From Gallionella sp. (GTDB lineage: Bacteria > Pseudomonadota > Gammaproteobacteria > Burkholderiales > Gallionellaceae), in contig JAQTWT010000003.1 of NCBI GenBank assembly GCA_028689145.1, positions 62,001 to 126,000 of the forward strand: a stretch of 64,000 bases of DNA. Reading direction: 5' to 3'. Every line of letters starts with the position of its first letter. Within the stretch, counting starts at the first letter, position 1. Shown here one piece after another: positions 19,234 through 28,518 of this stretch. A program made the position numbers and the translations under genes. The notes beneath the pieces were generated by a model, which worked only from the letters and a program-made list of their open reading frames with translations, searched no databases and was not told the origin of the DNA.

Positions 19234-19424
19234 CCGCTACCCATGCCTGTGCGGATCACTGCCAGTCAGCCGGTGGAGTACGGATAAAATCAAACACGAT
19301 TGCGAGGCATGCACGGCGCACTGATGTAGAATTACCCTAGCTTGGCGCTTGGGTAATATCCGGCAAAGCGCTGCACAATGCATTAAGCGGCAACCACCTC
19401 CATTGACCCCTGATCTGTTTAACC

Positions 19425-21758
19425 ATGCCAGGACAGCTAATCGGCCGTTTTGAAATTCTGAGTGAGCTCGGCAGGGGCGGGCAGGGTGCCGTGTATCTTG
19501 CGCATGATCCGCAGCTCGACCGGCAGGTCGCCATCAAGACATTGCTTAAACTGGGCCATAAAACCGAGCAGCTGACCCACGAGGCGCGCATTGTCAGCAA
19601 ACTGCAGCACCCCAATATAATCACCCTGTACGATTACGGCGAATATCAGGGCGCTCCGTATCTGGTTTATGCCTACGTCGAGGGGAAAACCCTTGCGCAA
19701 GTGCTAAAGCAGGAAAAGTCCCTGCCGTTTGCGCTGGCTGCAGAAATAACCTGCGGCGCACTGGAGGGGCTCGCTTGCGCGCATGCGCAGGGTATCTCGC
19801 ACCTCGATATGAAGCCGGCCAATATCATGATCGCCAAGAACGGCACGCCGATGGTGATGGATTTCGGGCTGGCGACCACGACCGGCGACCACGATCAGAC
19901 CATCGCCTCACCCCTGAGCGGCTCACCGCGCTATGTAGCCCCCGAGATCATTTCCGGGCAACACGGTGATTTTCTGTCGGATATCTATGCGATCGGCACG
20001 GTGCTCTACGAGATGGTGACCGGGAAATTCGCGGTTGATGGCGATAACATGTACGAGGTTTTGAACCGCGCTGCGCACGGGCAAATCGTTGCGCCTTCCT
20101 CGCACAATGCGCGGATCGATGCAAAGCTGGAGGAGATCATTCTCAAGGCGGCTGCAAAAAATCCCGGTGAGCGCTACTTGAGCGCTGACGCGATGAAGCA
20201 TGATTTGCAAAACTATCTCAACGAAACGCGCCATGCGGCCACTGATTTCCTGCTGCATCGCATGCGCAGCAAGCCGGATTTCCCCGCGTTGTCCGGCGTT
20301 ATTTCGGAAATAAATCAGATCGTGGCATCGGAAACTGCCAGCACCAGCCGGCTGGCCGGCGCTATCCTGCAAGATCTCGCCCTGACCAATAAATTGCTGA
20401 AACTGGTGAATGGTGCCTCTTACGGGCAGTTTGGCGGTGCCATCAATACCATTTCAAAAGCTGTCGTGATTCTGGGTTTTGAAACGGTGCGCAACATTGC
20501 GATGACACTGATCATGCTGGAATTCCTGCAAAACAAGGAGATGGCGGCAAGGCTTAAGGAAGAGATAATCAACGCGGTGTTCTCCGGTGTGGTTGCCGCG
20601 CAATTGTGCCGCCGGTACGGAGCCAAGGATGCCGAGGAGGTGCAGGTCTGCTCCATGTTCCACAATCTGGGCAGAATGCTGTCGATCTTCTATTTTTTCG
20701 AGGAGAGCCAGGAGGTGAACCGCCTGATGAAGCAAGGCGAAGGCGAGGAGGAGGCTTCGGCGCGGATACTTGGCGTTCCATATTCTGAACTGGGGTTGAG
20801 CGTGGCGCGCAACTGGAATTTTCCGCCCCGCCTGATTGCCGGTATACGCAAGTTATCCGGCGAAAAAATCAGGCCCGCGCAAGACGTGCAGGATAATCTG
20901 GCGATAACGGTCAATCTCGCCGACGAATTGTGCGATATCGCCGGTGCAGACGACATACAGCACAAGCCGCAAGTTTTGGGCAATCTGGTGGCGCGTTACG
21001 AAGGCGCATATAAAATATCCGAACAGGAATTGGCCGCTGCAATTAATGCCGGGCTGAATGAAATGACCGAACGCTCCGGCATGCTGGGCATTAATACCGC
21101 CGCAAGCGCGCTGCTAAACCGGGTAAAGCAGTGGAATGGACATTCGCTGCCACCCGGCCTCACAAAGAAACAGGATGTGCCGGACGGCATGACCGGACTG
21201 GACCAGGCAGTGACGCAGAAAGACGGTGCTGCCGAACATATGCTTGATTCCGATGCGATACTCAGCGCCGGCATACAGGACGTGACGAACTCCATGATGG
21301 GCAACTTCAAGCTTAACGACGTGTTGCAGATGATCCTGGAAACAATCTACCGCGGGATGGGATTCAACCGTGCACTGATCATGGTGCGAAGCAACAAGCA
21401 GGCAGCCATGGTTGCGCGCTTTGGATTTGGCCCGGGCATCAACGAGGTAATACCGAACTTCCGTTTCCCGTTGAATTTCGTGCCGGATGTATTCCATCTG
21501 TCGATCGAAAAGGGGCTGGATATTATGATTGCGGACATTTACTCGCTCAAAATCTCCGACAAGATTCCGGGCTGGTATAGAGATGTGGTCTATGCACCCT
21601 GTTTCATTTTGCTGCCGCTGATGCTCAACGGCAAAGCAATCGGCATGTTTTATGCCGACATGTCCGAAGCCAACAGCCTTAAGATATCGCGCCAGCAACT
21701 ATCGCTATTGCGCACACTGCGCAATCAGGCTGTGCTGGCCATCCGGCAAAATACTTAG
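19425..21758 (+). CDS. Ser/Thr protein kinase fused to HDOD and GAF domains
   Basis: A 777-residue cytoplasmic protein. Residues 1-265 are a Hanks-type kinase: glycine loop GRGGQGAVY, ATP-anchoring K38 in VAIKT, a catalytic loop with D128 in SHLDMKPANIM, and D146-F-G. The usual HRD Arg is Leu (H126-L-D), so it is a non-RD kinase. Residues ~275-480 are an HDOD domain (LTNKLLKLVNGASYG, FHNLGRMLSIFYFF), used in c-di-GMP and stress signalling assemblies. The C-terminal ~170 residues resemble a GAF domain. No membrane helix is seen. It ends the signalling block after a 191-base gap, so it may have its own promoter. Substrate and ligand are unknown. Confidence 0.9.
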   Translation: MPGQLIGRFEILSELGRGGQGAVYLAHDPQLDRQVAIKTLLKLGHKTEQLTHEARIVSKLQHPNIITLYDYGEYQGAPYLVYAYVEGKTLAQVLKQEKSLPFALAAEITCGALEGLACAHAQGISHLDMKPANIMIAKNGTPMVMDFGLATTTGDHDQTIASPLSGSPRYVAPEIISGQHGDFLSDIYAIGTVLYEMVTGKFAVDGDNMYEVLNRAAHGQIVAPSSHNARIDAKLEEIILKAAAKNPGERYLSADAMKHDLQNYLNETRHAATDFLLHRMRSKPDFPALSGVISEINQIVASETASTSRLAGAILQDLALTNKLLKLVNGASYGQFGGAINTISKAVVILGFETVRNIAMTLIMLEFLQNKEMAARLKEEIINAVFSGVVAAQLCRRYGAKDAEEVQVCSMFHNLGRMLSIFYFFEESQEVNRLMKQGEGEEEASARILGVPYSELGLSVARNWNFPPRLIAGIRKLSGEKIRPAQDVQDNLAITVNLADELCDIAGADDIQHKPQVLGNLVARYEGAYKISEQELAAAINAGLNEMTERSGMLGINTAASALLNRVKQWNGHSLPPGLTKKQDVPDGMTGLDQAVTQKDGAAEHMLDSDAILSAGIQDVTNSMMGNFKLNDVLQMILETIYRGMGFNRALIMVRSNKQAAMVARFGFGPGINEVIPNFRFPLNFVPDVFHLSIEKGLDIMIADIYSLKISDKIPGWYRDVVYAPCFILLPLMLNGKAIGMFYADMSEANSLKISRQQLSLLRTLRNQAVLAIRQNT

Positions 21759-21781
21759 CGTCGTTATTTCCGGCTGGTTGC

Positions 21782-21867
21782 ATTCAACCCAAATAATCCA
21801 TTAGGCCGTCATACCGGCCTTCGCCGGTATGACGCAATGTTTTTCTAATGAACTATCTGGGTTCAAC
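21782..21867. repeat. Nested palindromic element downstream of the kinase-HDOD gene
   Basis: A perfect hairpin gtcataccggc-cttc-gccggtatgac at about 21808-21833 is nested inside imperfect outer arms (21782-21804 and 21845-21867, about 18 of 23 positions pairing, with ttcaaccca and tgggttcaa at the ends). It lies between two convergent genes. The outer arms and the GTCAT..ATGAC core make it look like a small mobile palindrome rather than a simple terminator, though it may terminate both genes. Confidence 0.68.
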
Positions 21868-21906
21868 GCAATCTGCCAGTCGTCGCGATAATGTCATATC
21901 AGTGAA

Positions 21907-22452
21907 TTACAGCTTGATGAAATGCTCGCGGTAGTGGCGCAGTTCCTGAATGGATTCGTAGATATCGGCCAGCGCCTCATGCTTGCCGTGTTTTTTCATA
22001 CCTTGCATGACTGATGGTTTCCAGCGTTTGGCGAGTTCCTTGACGGTGCTCACATCGAGGTTGCGGTAGTGGAAGTAGGCCTCGAATTTTGGCATCCAAC
22101 GCGCCAGAAAACGCCGGTCCTGACAAACCGAGTTGCCGCACATCGGCGAGATGCCGGTTGGCACATATTCCCTGAGAAATTCGATCATCTGCGCTTCAAC
22201 CTCGGCTTCGTTCAATACCGAAGCTTTTACCTTTTCGATCAGGCCGGACTTGCCGTGGGTGGATTTGTTCCATGCATCCATGCCGTCCAGCACGCTGTCG
22301 GGCTGGTGTACCACCAGCACCGGCGCTTCGGCGACCGTCTCCAGATTGCCGTCGGTGATGACAATGGCGGCCTCGATCACGCGGTCGGTGTCCGGGTTAA
22401 GTCCGGTCATTTCCAAGTCTATCCAGATAAGATTGTTTTGATTTTGTGCCAT
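21907..22452 (-). CDS. orn: Oligoribonuclease
   Basis: A 181-residue DEDDh 3'-5' exonuclease that finishes RNA decay by degrading dinucleotides, including pGpG from c-di-GMP breakdown. Its signatures are [20 protein letters not shown] (first D-E pair), [13 protein letters not shown] (second Asp) and the C-terminal H-x4-D region [20 protein letters not shown]. Length is exactly that of the family. It is divergent from the M48 peptidase gene across an 82-base gap. Its nearness to a c-di-GMP signalling cluster is worth noting because Orn clears the pGpG made by EAL enzymes, but that may be coincidence. Confidence 0.97.
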   Translation of the reverse strand: MAQNQNNLIWIDLEMTGLNPDTDRVIEAAIVITDGNLETVAEAPVLVVHQPDSVLDGMDAWNKSTHGKSGLIEKVKASVLNEAEVEAQMIEFLREYVPTGISPMCGNSVCQDRRFLARWMPKFEAYFHYRNLDVSTVKELAKRWKPSVMQGMKKHGKHEALADIYESIQELRHYREHFIKL

Positions 22453-22534
22453 AATTGGTGCGCCTTAACATGATCTGCAAGGTGCGTATTGTGGCATAAC
22501 TGCACCCCCACGAAAAACTGAATCAACACTCCCA

Positions 22535-23779
22535 ATGACTGCGACACAATTTACTTTCATCTTCATCGCCGCACTATTGCTGACCACGCTTGCCAAAGTG
22601 TGGCTGGCGCGCCGCCACTTGGCCTACATCGCCGCGCATCGCGGTGCAGTGCCGCAGACGTTTCGCGAGAAGATACAGCTTGCCGAACACCAGAAGGCCG
22701 CCGACTACACGTCGGCCAAGACACGTTTTGGTATGCTCGGCATACTGTTCGATGCCGCACTGCTGCTGGCGTTTACGCTGGCTGGCGGGATTCAGCTGAT
22801 CGCCGATGTCTGCAATGGCTGGTTTGGTTCCCCTCTGGTGCAGGGGATGGCGACCATCGTTGCCGTGCTGCTGCTCTCGTCGCTGCTGGAAACCCCGTTC
22901 AGCCTGTACCGCACCTTTGTCATCGAGGCGCGTTTCGGTTTCAATAAAATGACCCCCGCGCTGTATCTGAGCGATGTGCTGAAAAGCCTGCTGCTCGGCG
23001 CGGTTATCGGCTTGCCGTTGCTGTTCGGCGTGCTGTGGCTGATGGAGCGTATGGGCACTTACTGGTGGCTGTATGTGTGGCTGGCGTGGATGGCGTTCAA
23101 TTTGCTTATCCTGTTCATCTATCCGTCTTTCATCGCGCCGCTGTTCAACAAGTTTACGCCGCTGCAGGACGAGGCGATGAAAGCGCGCATCGAAGCATTG
23201 CTCGATAAATGCGGCTTTGCCGCAAAGGGTTTGTTCGTGATGGATGGCTCGAAGCGCAGCTCGCACGGCAACGCCTACTTCACCGGCTTCGGCAAGACCA
23301 AACGCATCGTATTTTTCGACACGTTGCTGGAGCGGCTGAGCGGCGAGGAAGTCGAAGCGGTGCTGGCGCACGAACTCGGACACTTCAAACATCGCCATGT
23401 GTTAAAACGTATCGTGTCAACCTTTGCCATGAGTCTGGGCTTCCTGTGGCTGCTCGGCCAGTTGATGCAGACCGCGTGGTTTTATCAGGGGCTGGGTGTC
23501 AATACGCCTTCCACCGCGCTTGCGCTGCTGCTGTTCTTTATGATCCTGCCGATCTTCAGTTTTATGTTGCATCCGCTGCTGGCGGCTTATTCGCGCAAAC
23601 ACGAGTTTGAGGCCGATGCTTATGCCGCCAAACAAACCGCCGCGACCGATCTGGCGAATGCGCTGGTGAAAATGTATCAGGATAATGCCGCCACTTTGAC
23701 TCCCGATCCGCTATATTCCGCGTTCTACGATTCGCATCCGCCTGCGGCGGTGCGCATCGCCCGTCTTAAAATACAGTGA
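22535..23779 (+). CDS. M48 family zinc metallopeptidase (CAAX protease/Ste24-like)
   Basis: A 414-residue integral membrane peptidase. The zinc motif HELGH lies in VEAVLAHELGHFKHRH (about residue 280), with the downstream Glu in HEFEADAYA. An N-terminal Ste24-type domain has several membrane helices (TFIFIAALLLTTLAKVWLA, AALLLAFTLAGGIQLIA, LLLGAVIGLPLLFGVLWL), and two more follow the active site. Bacterial members probably take part in membrane protein quality control; the physiological substrate is not known. The small cytochrome c gene begins 10 bases after its stop, followed by phhB and rsgA, so it heads a compact operon-like run. Confidence 0.93.
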   Translation: MTATQFTFIFIAALLLTTLAKVWLARRHLAYIAAHRGAVPQTFREKIQLAEHQKAADYTSAKTRFGMLGILFDAALLLAFTLAGGIQLIADVCNGWFGSPLVQGMATIVAVLLLSSLLETPFSLYRTFVIEARFGFNKMTPALYLSDVLKSLLLGAVIGLPLLFGVLWLMERMGTYWWLYVWLAWMAFNLLILFIYPSFIAPLFNKFTPLQDEAMKARIEALLDKCGFAAKGLFVMDGSKRSSHGNAYFTGFGKTKRIVFFDTLLERLSGEEVEAVLAHELGHFKHRHVLKRIVSTFAMSLGFLWLLGQLMQTAWFYQGLGVNTPSTALALLLFFMILPIFSFMLHPLLAAYSRKHEFEADAYAAKQTAATDLANALVKMYQDNAATLTPDPLYSAFYDSHPPAAVRIARLKIQ

Positions 23780-23789
23780 GGAGAAAACC

Positions 23790-24095
23790 ATGAAATCGAT
23801 AATCGGACTAATGATGTTGTGTGCCACCACGGTAACCTTGGCCAACCCTTTTCCGGACGGCAATGCGCAGACCGGGCAGAAATTGTTCGAGCAATACAAA
23901 TGCAACCGTTGCCATGCGGCGATGCTGGGGGGCGACGGCAGCGCAATTTTCACCCGCGCGGATCGCAAAGTGCATAACGCCACCGAACTGGTCGAACAAA
24001 TGGAGGCATGCAGCGGCAATATCGGCGCAAACCTTACGCCGCAGGACAAGCAGCATCTTGGCGCGTATCTGAACCGTTATTACAACCTGAAATAA
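23790..24095 (+). CDS. Small periplasmic class I cytochrome c
   Basis: A 101-residue protein with a signal peptide (MKSIIGLMMLCATTVTLANP) and one haem motif CNRCH. The mature part is about 80 residues, as in small monohaem cytochromes. A Met at EQMEACSG could be the sixth ligand, but the assignment is not certain. It lies 10 bases after the M48 peptidase gene and 10 bases before phhB. The electron partner cannot be told from sequence; small cytochromes of this kind usually shuttle electrons in the periplasm. Confidence 0.9.
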   Translation: MKSIIGLMMLCATTVTLANPFPDGNAQTGQKLFEQYKCNRCHAAMLGGDGSAIFTRADRKVHNATELVEQMEACSGNIGANLTPQDKQHLGAYLNRYYNLK

Positions 24096-24105
24096 GGGGG
24101 ATGCC

Positions 24106-24444
24106 ATGAGTAACGTATGCGATCTCACCGGCAAGCAGTGCAAACCCTGCGAAGGGGGCGTGCCGCCCCTGACCAGTTTGCAGGCCGACGAATTGATGCT
24201 GCAACTCGAAGGATGGCAGCGTTTCGATCACCTGATCGGCAAGACCTACCGCTTCAAGGACTATTACCATACCATGGCTTTCGTGAATGCCATCGCATGG
24301 ATGTCGCACCGCGAGAACCATCATCCGGAACTCACGGTCGGCTACAACAGTTGCCAAGTTGAATACACCACCCACGCTATCCACGGCTTGTCGGAAAACG
24401 ACTTCATCTGCGCCGCAAAGGTGGATGCCCTGTTTAAACTTTGA
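24106..24444 (+). CDS. phhB: 4a-hydroxytetrahydrobiopterin dehydratase (pterin-4a-carbinolamine dehydratase)
   Basis: A 112-residue protein with the family signature HHPE followed by the conserved TH (ENHHPELTVGYN..VEYTTHAIHGLSENDFICAAK). The enzyme dehydrates 4a-carbinolamine tetrahydropterin; in bacteria lacking phenylalanine hydroxylase it can act in molybdopterin metabolism or as an accessory factor. No phenylalanine hydroxylase gene is in the window. The N-terminus contains a Cys pair (DLTGKQCKPCEGG), common in family members from Betaproteobacteria. Its end overlaps the TTG start of rsgA. Confidence 0.94.
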   Translation: MSNVCDLTGKQCKPCEGGVPPLTSLQADELMLQLEGWQRFDHLIGKTYRFKDYYHTMAFVNAIAWMSHRENHHPELTVGYNSCQVEYTTHAIHGLSENDFICAAKVDALFKL

Positions 24445-25325
24445 GCGAAGTTCTGCACGGACAGGTTGTTGCCGCATTTGGCCGCCAGTATCTGGCGCGT
24501 CTCGCGGACGGCAGCGAACTCGCCTGTTTGACGCGCGGCAAGAAGAGCGAGGTGGTGTGCGGCGACCGTGTGGAAATCAAAATCACCGGGGATGCCTCCG
24601 CCAATAGCGACGCGCAAGGTGTGATTGAACGCATCGAACCGCGCCGTTCGTTGTTGCACCGTTCCGATGCATTCCGCGAAAAGCTGATTGCCGCGAATGT
24701 CACGCAAGTCATCGTGGTGGTGGCAGCCGAACCGTCGTTCGACGACGGCTTGATGGCACGCTGTCTGGTCGCGGCGCAAGATCAGGGGCTGGAAGCGCTG
24801 ATCGTGCTGAACAAATGCGATCTGTCCGATGCGGCCGCCGCCGCGCGCAAACGGCTGAAACCCTATCGCGCCATCGGTTATCGCGTGCTGGAGCTCAGTG
24901 CCAGACAAGACGTGTCGCAACTGCGACCGCTGTTGCAAGACCATACCAGCGTACTGGTCGGCCAATCCGGCATGGGCAAATCCACCCTGATCAACGCGCT
25001 GTTACCCGATGCTCAGGCGGCCACGCGCGAAATTTCCGCCGCGCTGGACTCCGGCAAACACACCACCACCCATGCGCGGCTGTACCGGCTAGACGACAGC
25101 AGCTGTCTGATCGATTGTCCCGGCGTGCAGGCTTTCGGCCTGCACCACCTGAGCTTTGGCGGGATAGAAGAAGGTTTCGTCGAGTTTGCCAAGTATCGCG
25201 GCCAGTGCCGTTTCTACGATTGCCGCCACCTGCATGAGCCGGGTTGCGCGCTGCGCAATGCGGCGAATGCCGGAGAAATCGACGCGCGCAGACTGGAGCT
25301 GTTTCAGCAAATTACCGCGAAGTAG
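24441..25325 (+). CDS. rsgA: Ribosome small-subunit-dependent GTPase A
   Basis: A 294-residue circularly permuted GTPase that helps mature the 30S subunit. The order of motifs is permuted as expected: G4 (VLNKCDL) precedes G1 (GQSGMGKSTLIN) and G3 (DCPG). An N-terminal OB fold leads, and a C-terminal zinc-binding segment CRFYDCRHLHEPGC is present. Translation seems to begin at a TTG at 24441 overlapping the phhB stop; no better start is available before the OB fold. In many Proteobacteria rsgA follows the M48 peptidase, orn and phhB, matching this neighbourhood. Confidence 0.95.
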   Translation: MSEVLHGQVVAAFGRQYLARLADGSELACLTRGKKSEVVCGDRVEIKITGDASANSDAQGVIERIEPRRSLLHRSDAFREKLIAANVTQVIVVVAAEPSFDDGLMARCLVAAQDQGLEALIVLNKCDLSDAAAAARKRLKPYRAIGYRVLELSARQDVSQLRPLLQDHTSVLVGQSGMGKSTLINALLPDAQAATREISAALDSGKHTTTHARLYRLDDSSCLIDCPGVQAFGLHHLSFGGIEEGFVEFAKYRGQCRFYDCRHLHEPGCALRNAANAGEIDARRLELFQQITAK

Positions 25326-25355
25326 GCGAGCATAGGACAGCTTGACTGTACCGGC

Positions 25356-26015
25356 TCATTTTATGAACGGCGGTAGCCGCCCCGCCAGCGCTTCCAGGAG
25401 TTTAAGCTCGTCGTCATGGTGATCCTGCATCATGGCGGGCTGAATGCTTCCCGTACCGCCTGAGGTAATGTAAACAGGTTGATCGTGGTGCGCCGACTTC
25501 ATTCGTATCGGATCTTTCAGCTGTGTCGGGAGAGTGATTTCCGCTTCGCCGTAGCACAGGCATAAGTACGTCCTGTCGGATTCGGCCACGATGTGGCAGG
25601 CGGTGCCGCGTATGCCGATGGTGGCATGGGCAGTCTTTAGACTTTTATCGCCCGTACCAAACACCGACAGGATATGGCCGCTCACCACGCGCATGAAATC
25701 AGTGAAGGTTTCGGTACCGAATGACACCGTGCTGGATTCACGCTGCAGGAAGGCGTTAGAGCCGATGACGTAGATAGCTTCCGCGCCCTTTGCAGTGGTA
25801 ACGGTCTGCCCGGGTTTGACCGTGTTTCCCTTGTACGCACGATGCCCGTTCACGCTAACCCCGCCGGTGACGGAAATCATCCCCTGTTTCAGGTCGAACG
25901 AATTGGCGGCGAGCGCCTGCTGCACCAGCCCCAGCATTCCGCAACTGTGCAGCAATCCGGCTGCCGCTATTTTTTTCAGTAATTCGCGCCGTTCAAGCGA
26001 AGTTGTTTCGGTCAT
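25356..26015 (-). CDS. FecR-domain protein with a twin-arginine signal
   Basis: A 219-residue exported protein. The N-terminus ERRELLKKIAAAGLLHS reads as a Tat signal, ending near a QALA cleavage site. A FecR-type beta-rich domain follows (GVSVNGHRAYKGNTVKPG, AIYVIGSNAFLQRESSTVSFG and GIRGTACHIVAESD). It lacks the N-terminal cytoplasmic segment and the TonB-signalling context of true FecR anti-sigma regulators; stand-alone FecR proteins are often surface or adhesion-related. No sigma or receptor gene is adjacent. Function unknown. It is convergent with rsgA. Confidence 0.82.
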   Translation of the reverse strand: MTETTSLERRELLKKIAAAGLLHSCGMLGLVQQALAANSFDLKQGMISVTGGVSVNGHRAYKGNTVKPGQTVTTAKGAEAIYVIGSNAFLQRESSTVSFGTETFTDFMRVVSGHILSVFGTGDKSLKTAHATIGIRGTACHIVAESDRTYLCLCYGEAEITLPTQLKDPIRMKSAHHDQPVYITSGGTGSIQPAMMQDHHDDELKLLEALAGRLPPFIK

Positions 26016-26160
26016 GACAAATATTCCTCAAAAATATGCGGCAAGGCACGGACGTAATGTTGGGTCAGGCGGTAAACAGACAGGTTACCAGTCTTCCGGC
26101 GTTGGCGGGGATCACAAACGTTGAGAAACTGATGGCTCTTAATATTGCGGGGTTCCGAGA

Positions 26161-26790
26161 TTATTGATAGAGCGCAGGAAATTTTACGCGCAATTGTTTC
26201 AGCTTTGGCATGTCGTGAAAAACGATATAGGGCTGGTAAGGATGCAGCGCCAGATAGTTCTGATGATAACTTTCGGCAGGGTAAAACCGTGGCAGAGGAA
26301 CGACCTGCGTGACGATGGGTGCGGGAAAAGTGCGCGCGGCGGTGAGTTGGCCGATATAGCTTTGCGCGATGCGCTGCTGTTCGGCGCTGGTGTAAAAGAT
26401 CGCCGAACGGTATTGGCTGCCGACATCCGGGCCCTGATAGTTGAGTTGGGTGGGGTTATGCGCCACGCTGAAGAACACTTGCAGCAACTGCTGGTAGGAA
26501 ACCCGCGCCGGATCGAAACGGACACGCACCGCTTCGGCATGTCCGGTATCGCCGTTGCCGACTTGTTCGTAATGCGCCGTATCCGCGCTGCCGCCTGCAT
26601 AGCCCGATACCACTTCGGACACGCCTTTGACGTGTTTGAACACCGCGTCCACGCCCCAGAAACAACCTCCCGCAAATACCGCTGTTTGTTCGGCCGGTGC
26701 CGCGTTGGCGTTTGATAGTGCGGTCAGGGCGAGCATGAAGAAAATGCCGCCGTTTACCAGATAATTAAAGATAAGTTTGATCGTTGCCAT
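26161..26790 (-). CDS. msrA: Exported peptide methionine-S-sulfoxide reductase
   Basis: A 209-residue MsrA with the catalytic GCFWG (AGGCFWGVDAVF near residue 44) and the conserved GYAGG, GHAEAVRV and YHQNYL segments. A hydrophobic N-terminal stretch (LVNGGIFFMLALTALSNANAA) marks it as periplasmic. I chose the ATG at 26790, which has aaggagt upstream; an upstream ATG at 26811 overlaps the dipZ stop and lacks such a site. It begins 17 bases after dipZ, so the two are co-transcribed. It reduces Met-S-sulfoxide in exported proteins; electrons probably come from the DipZ thioredoxin domain. Confidence 0.93.
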   Translation of the reverse strand: MATIKLIFNYLVNGGIFFMLALTALSNANAAPAEQTAVFAGGCFWGVDAVFKHVKGVSEVVSGYAGGSADTAHYEQVGNGDTGHAEAVRVRFDPARVSYQQLLQVFFSVAHNPTQLNYQGPDVGSQYRSAIFYTSAEQQRIAQSYIGQLTAARTFPAPIVTQVVPLPRFYPAESYHQNYLALHPYQPYIVFHDMPKLKQLRVKFPALYQ

Positions 26791-26807
26791 GACAGGACTC
26801 CTTGTAA

Positions 26808-28508
26808 TCAACCGAAAGTAAAGGCAAATGCCTCCGCTCCGGCATCCGGAAATTCGATGCGGAAAGTGCGGCCAGTGATCTTGCTAGTTTGCCGGATAAG
26901 CTGGTACAGCCGCTGTTCGCGGATCAGGCCGTTGCCTTGCGCGTCAACATCCGCACCGTGATCCGCGCCGGGGGGTGCGCCGTCCAGAGTGACTCTGAAA
27001 CGAAGCGGCTGGTTGTTGCGCGCCCCCATCACCAGATGCAGGTCGCGTCCCTGAAAGTGGTAACTGATTGCCCCGCCGGAGGCTTTCAGCGCCGCGGATT
27101 CGGGGGATACCAGCCACTTGCCGCTGAATGCCCACTGGTTAAGTTCGAGTGCTCGGGGCGCGCTGTATTGCATCGCTGAATCTTGATGGATAGGCTCGGG
27201 CGAAGCCAGATTCTCCTGGCGCGCATAACCCAGATAGGTCTCCGGCGAGCGCTCCGCATCCGCGGCGGCTGCCGTTGCGCCGGTTCCCGCCACCTGCACG
27301 GTTTTATCGGACATGGCCAGCTTGCCGTGATGCGCTTCCCTGAGCAGTGCCTGAATCATCCGCTCGGTTTCCTGATAAGCGCCTTCGCCGAAATGCTGAT
27401 GGCGAATCTTGCCGTTGGCATCGACCAGATAATGCGCGGGCCAGTAGTTGTTGCGGAAGGCGTTCCAGATGGCGTATTGGTTGTCCATCGCCACCGGATA
27501 GGTGATGCCCAGATCGCGGATCGCCTGTTCGACATTGCGCCGGTCCTTTTCAAAGGCAAATTCCGGCGCGTGGATGCCGATGATGACCAGGCCCTGGTCG
27601 CGATACTTTTCATGCCATGCTTTCAGGTAGGGCAGGGTGCGCAAGCAGTTGATGCACGAGTAAGTCCAGAAATCCACCAGCACCACCTTGCCGCGCAGCA
27701 TCTCGTTGTTCAGCGGCGGCGAGTTCAGCCACAGCGTCGCGCCGCTCAAGGGCGGCATCGCGGGCGGCTCGGCAACGAGGATCGCGCCGGACGGTTGTTC
27801 CAGCTGTTCGAGCAGTTTCTGCTCGGTGGCGGCGGTGTTTAAAAAATCAAACTGTGACAGGAAGCGTGTATCCCAGCCCAGCGCGATGACGACTACACCC
27901 GCCACCACAGCCGCACCCAGAGCGCGGCGCAGCCATTCCTCGGCACCCAGGCCGCGCTTCATCAGGCTGAATACCCGACCACCGGCCAGCAGTGCCACGC
28001 CCAGCGAGGTTGCGGCACCGGCGGCAAACACCAGCAGCAACAGCGCGCTGTAAAGGTTTGCACCGTTCAAGGCGGCACCGGCCAATACCAGTCCGAGGAT
28101 CGGCCCGGCGCAGGGTGCCCACAAAAAGCCGACGGCCACGCCCAGCAGCAGCGAGCCTTTCACGCTGCCCTGCTGGTCGGCGCGTTGTTGCAAACGTCCG
28201 CCCAACGTGACGAACGGGCGCATCAGGCGTTCCGCCAGAGCGGGGGAAATCAGCGCCAAACCCAGCACCAGCAGCAGAGCCATCGCCGCATAGCGGCCAT
28301 ACTGGTTGGCCTCGACCAGCCAAGCCCCGCCTACCGCCGCCAAGCTGGCCAGCAGCGTGAAAGTGGCTGCCATGCCCAGCAGAATCGGCAGTCCGCTACG
28401 GCGAAACGACTGGTCGGAACGGGCAAAGATGAAAGGCAACACCGGCAGCACACAGGGACTGAAGATGGTAAGCAAACCGCCGATATAGGCCAGAAAAATA
28501 ATTAACAT
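26808..28508 (-). CDS. dipZ: DipZ-like transmembrane thiol-redox protein (CcdA/DsbD-like membrane domain plus periplasmic thioredoxin)
   Basis: A 566-residue protein. The N-terminal ~235 residues form a CcdA-type six-helix domain with Cys in IFSPCVLPVLPF and WAPCAGPILG. A periplasmic thioredoxin/TlpA-like domain follows, with the WTYSCINCLRTLP active site, and then a C-terminal beta domain typical of DipZ (WAFSGKWLVSPESAAL). It should carry reducing power from cytoplasmic thioredoxin to the periplasm. The ATG at 28508 starts the first helix; the longer ORF begins upstream within a repeat. Placed between msrB and msrA, it is the obvious electron supplier for both reductases, which is inference from context and the known chemistry. 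Confidence 0.92.
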   Translation of the reverse strand: MLIIFLAYIGGLLTIFSPCVLPVLPFIFARSDQSFRRSGLPILLGMAATFTLLASLAAVGGAWLVEANQYGRYAAMALLLVLGLALISPALAERLMRPFVTLGGRLQQRADQQGSVKGSLLLGVAVGFLWAPCAGPILGLVLAGAALNGANLYSALLLLVFAAGAATSLGVALLAGGRVFSLMKRGLGAEEWLRRALGAAVVAGVVVIALGWDTRFLSQFDFLNTAATEQKLLEQLEQPSGAILVAEPPAMPPLSGATLWLNSPPLNNEMLRGKVVLVDFWTYSCINCLRTLPYLKAWHEKYRDQGLVIIGIHAPEFAFEKDRRNVEQAIRDLGITYPVAMDNQYAIWNAFRNNYWPAHYLVDANGKIRHQHFGEGAYQETERMIQALLREAHHGKLAMSDKTVQVAGTGATAAAADAERSPETYLGYARQENLASPEPIHQDSAMQYSAPRALELNQWAFSGKWLVSPESAALKASGGAISYHFQGRDLHLVMGARNNQPLRFRVTLDGAPPGADHGADVDAQGNGLIREQRLYQLIRQTSKITGRTFRIEFPDAGAEAFAFTFG

Positions 28509-28518
28509 GAGGAACTCC

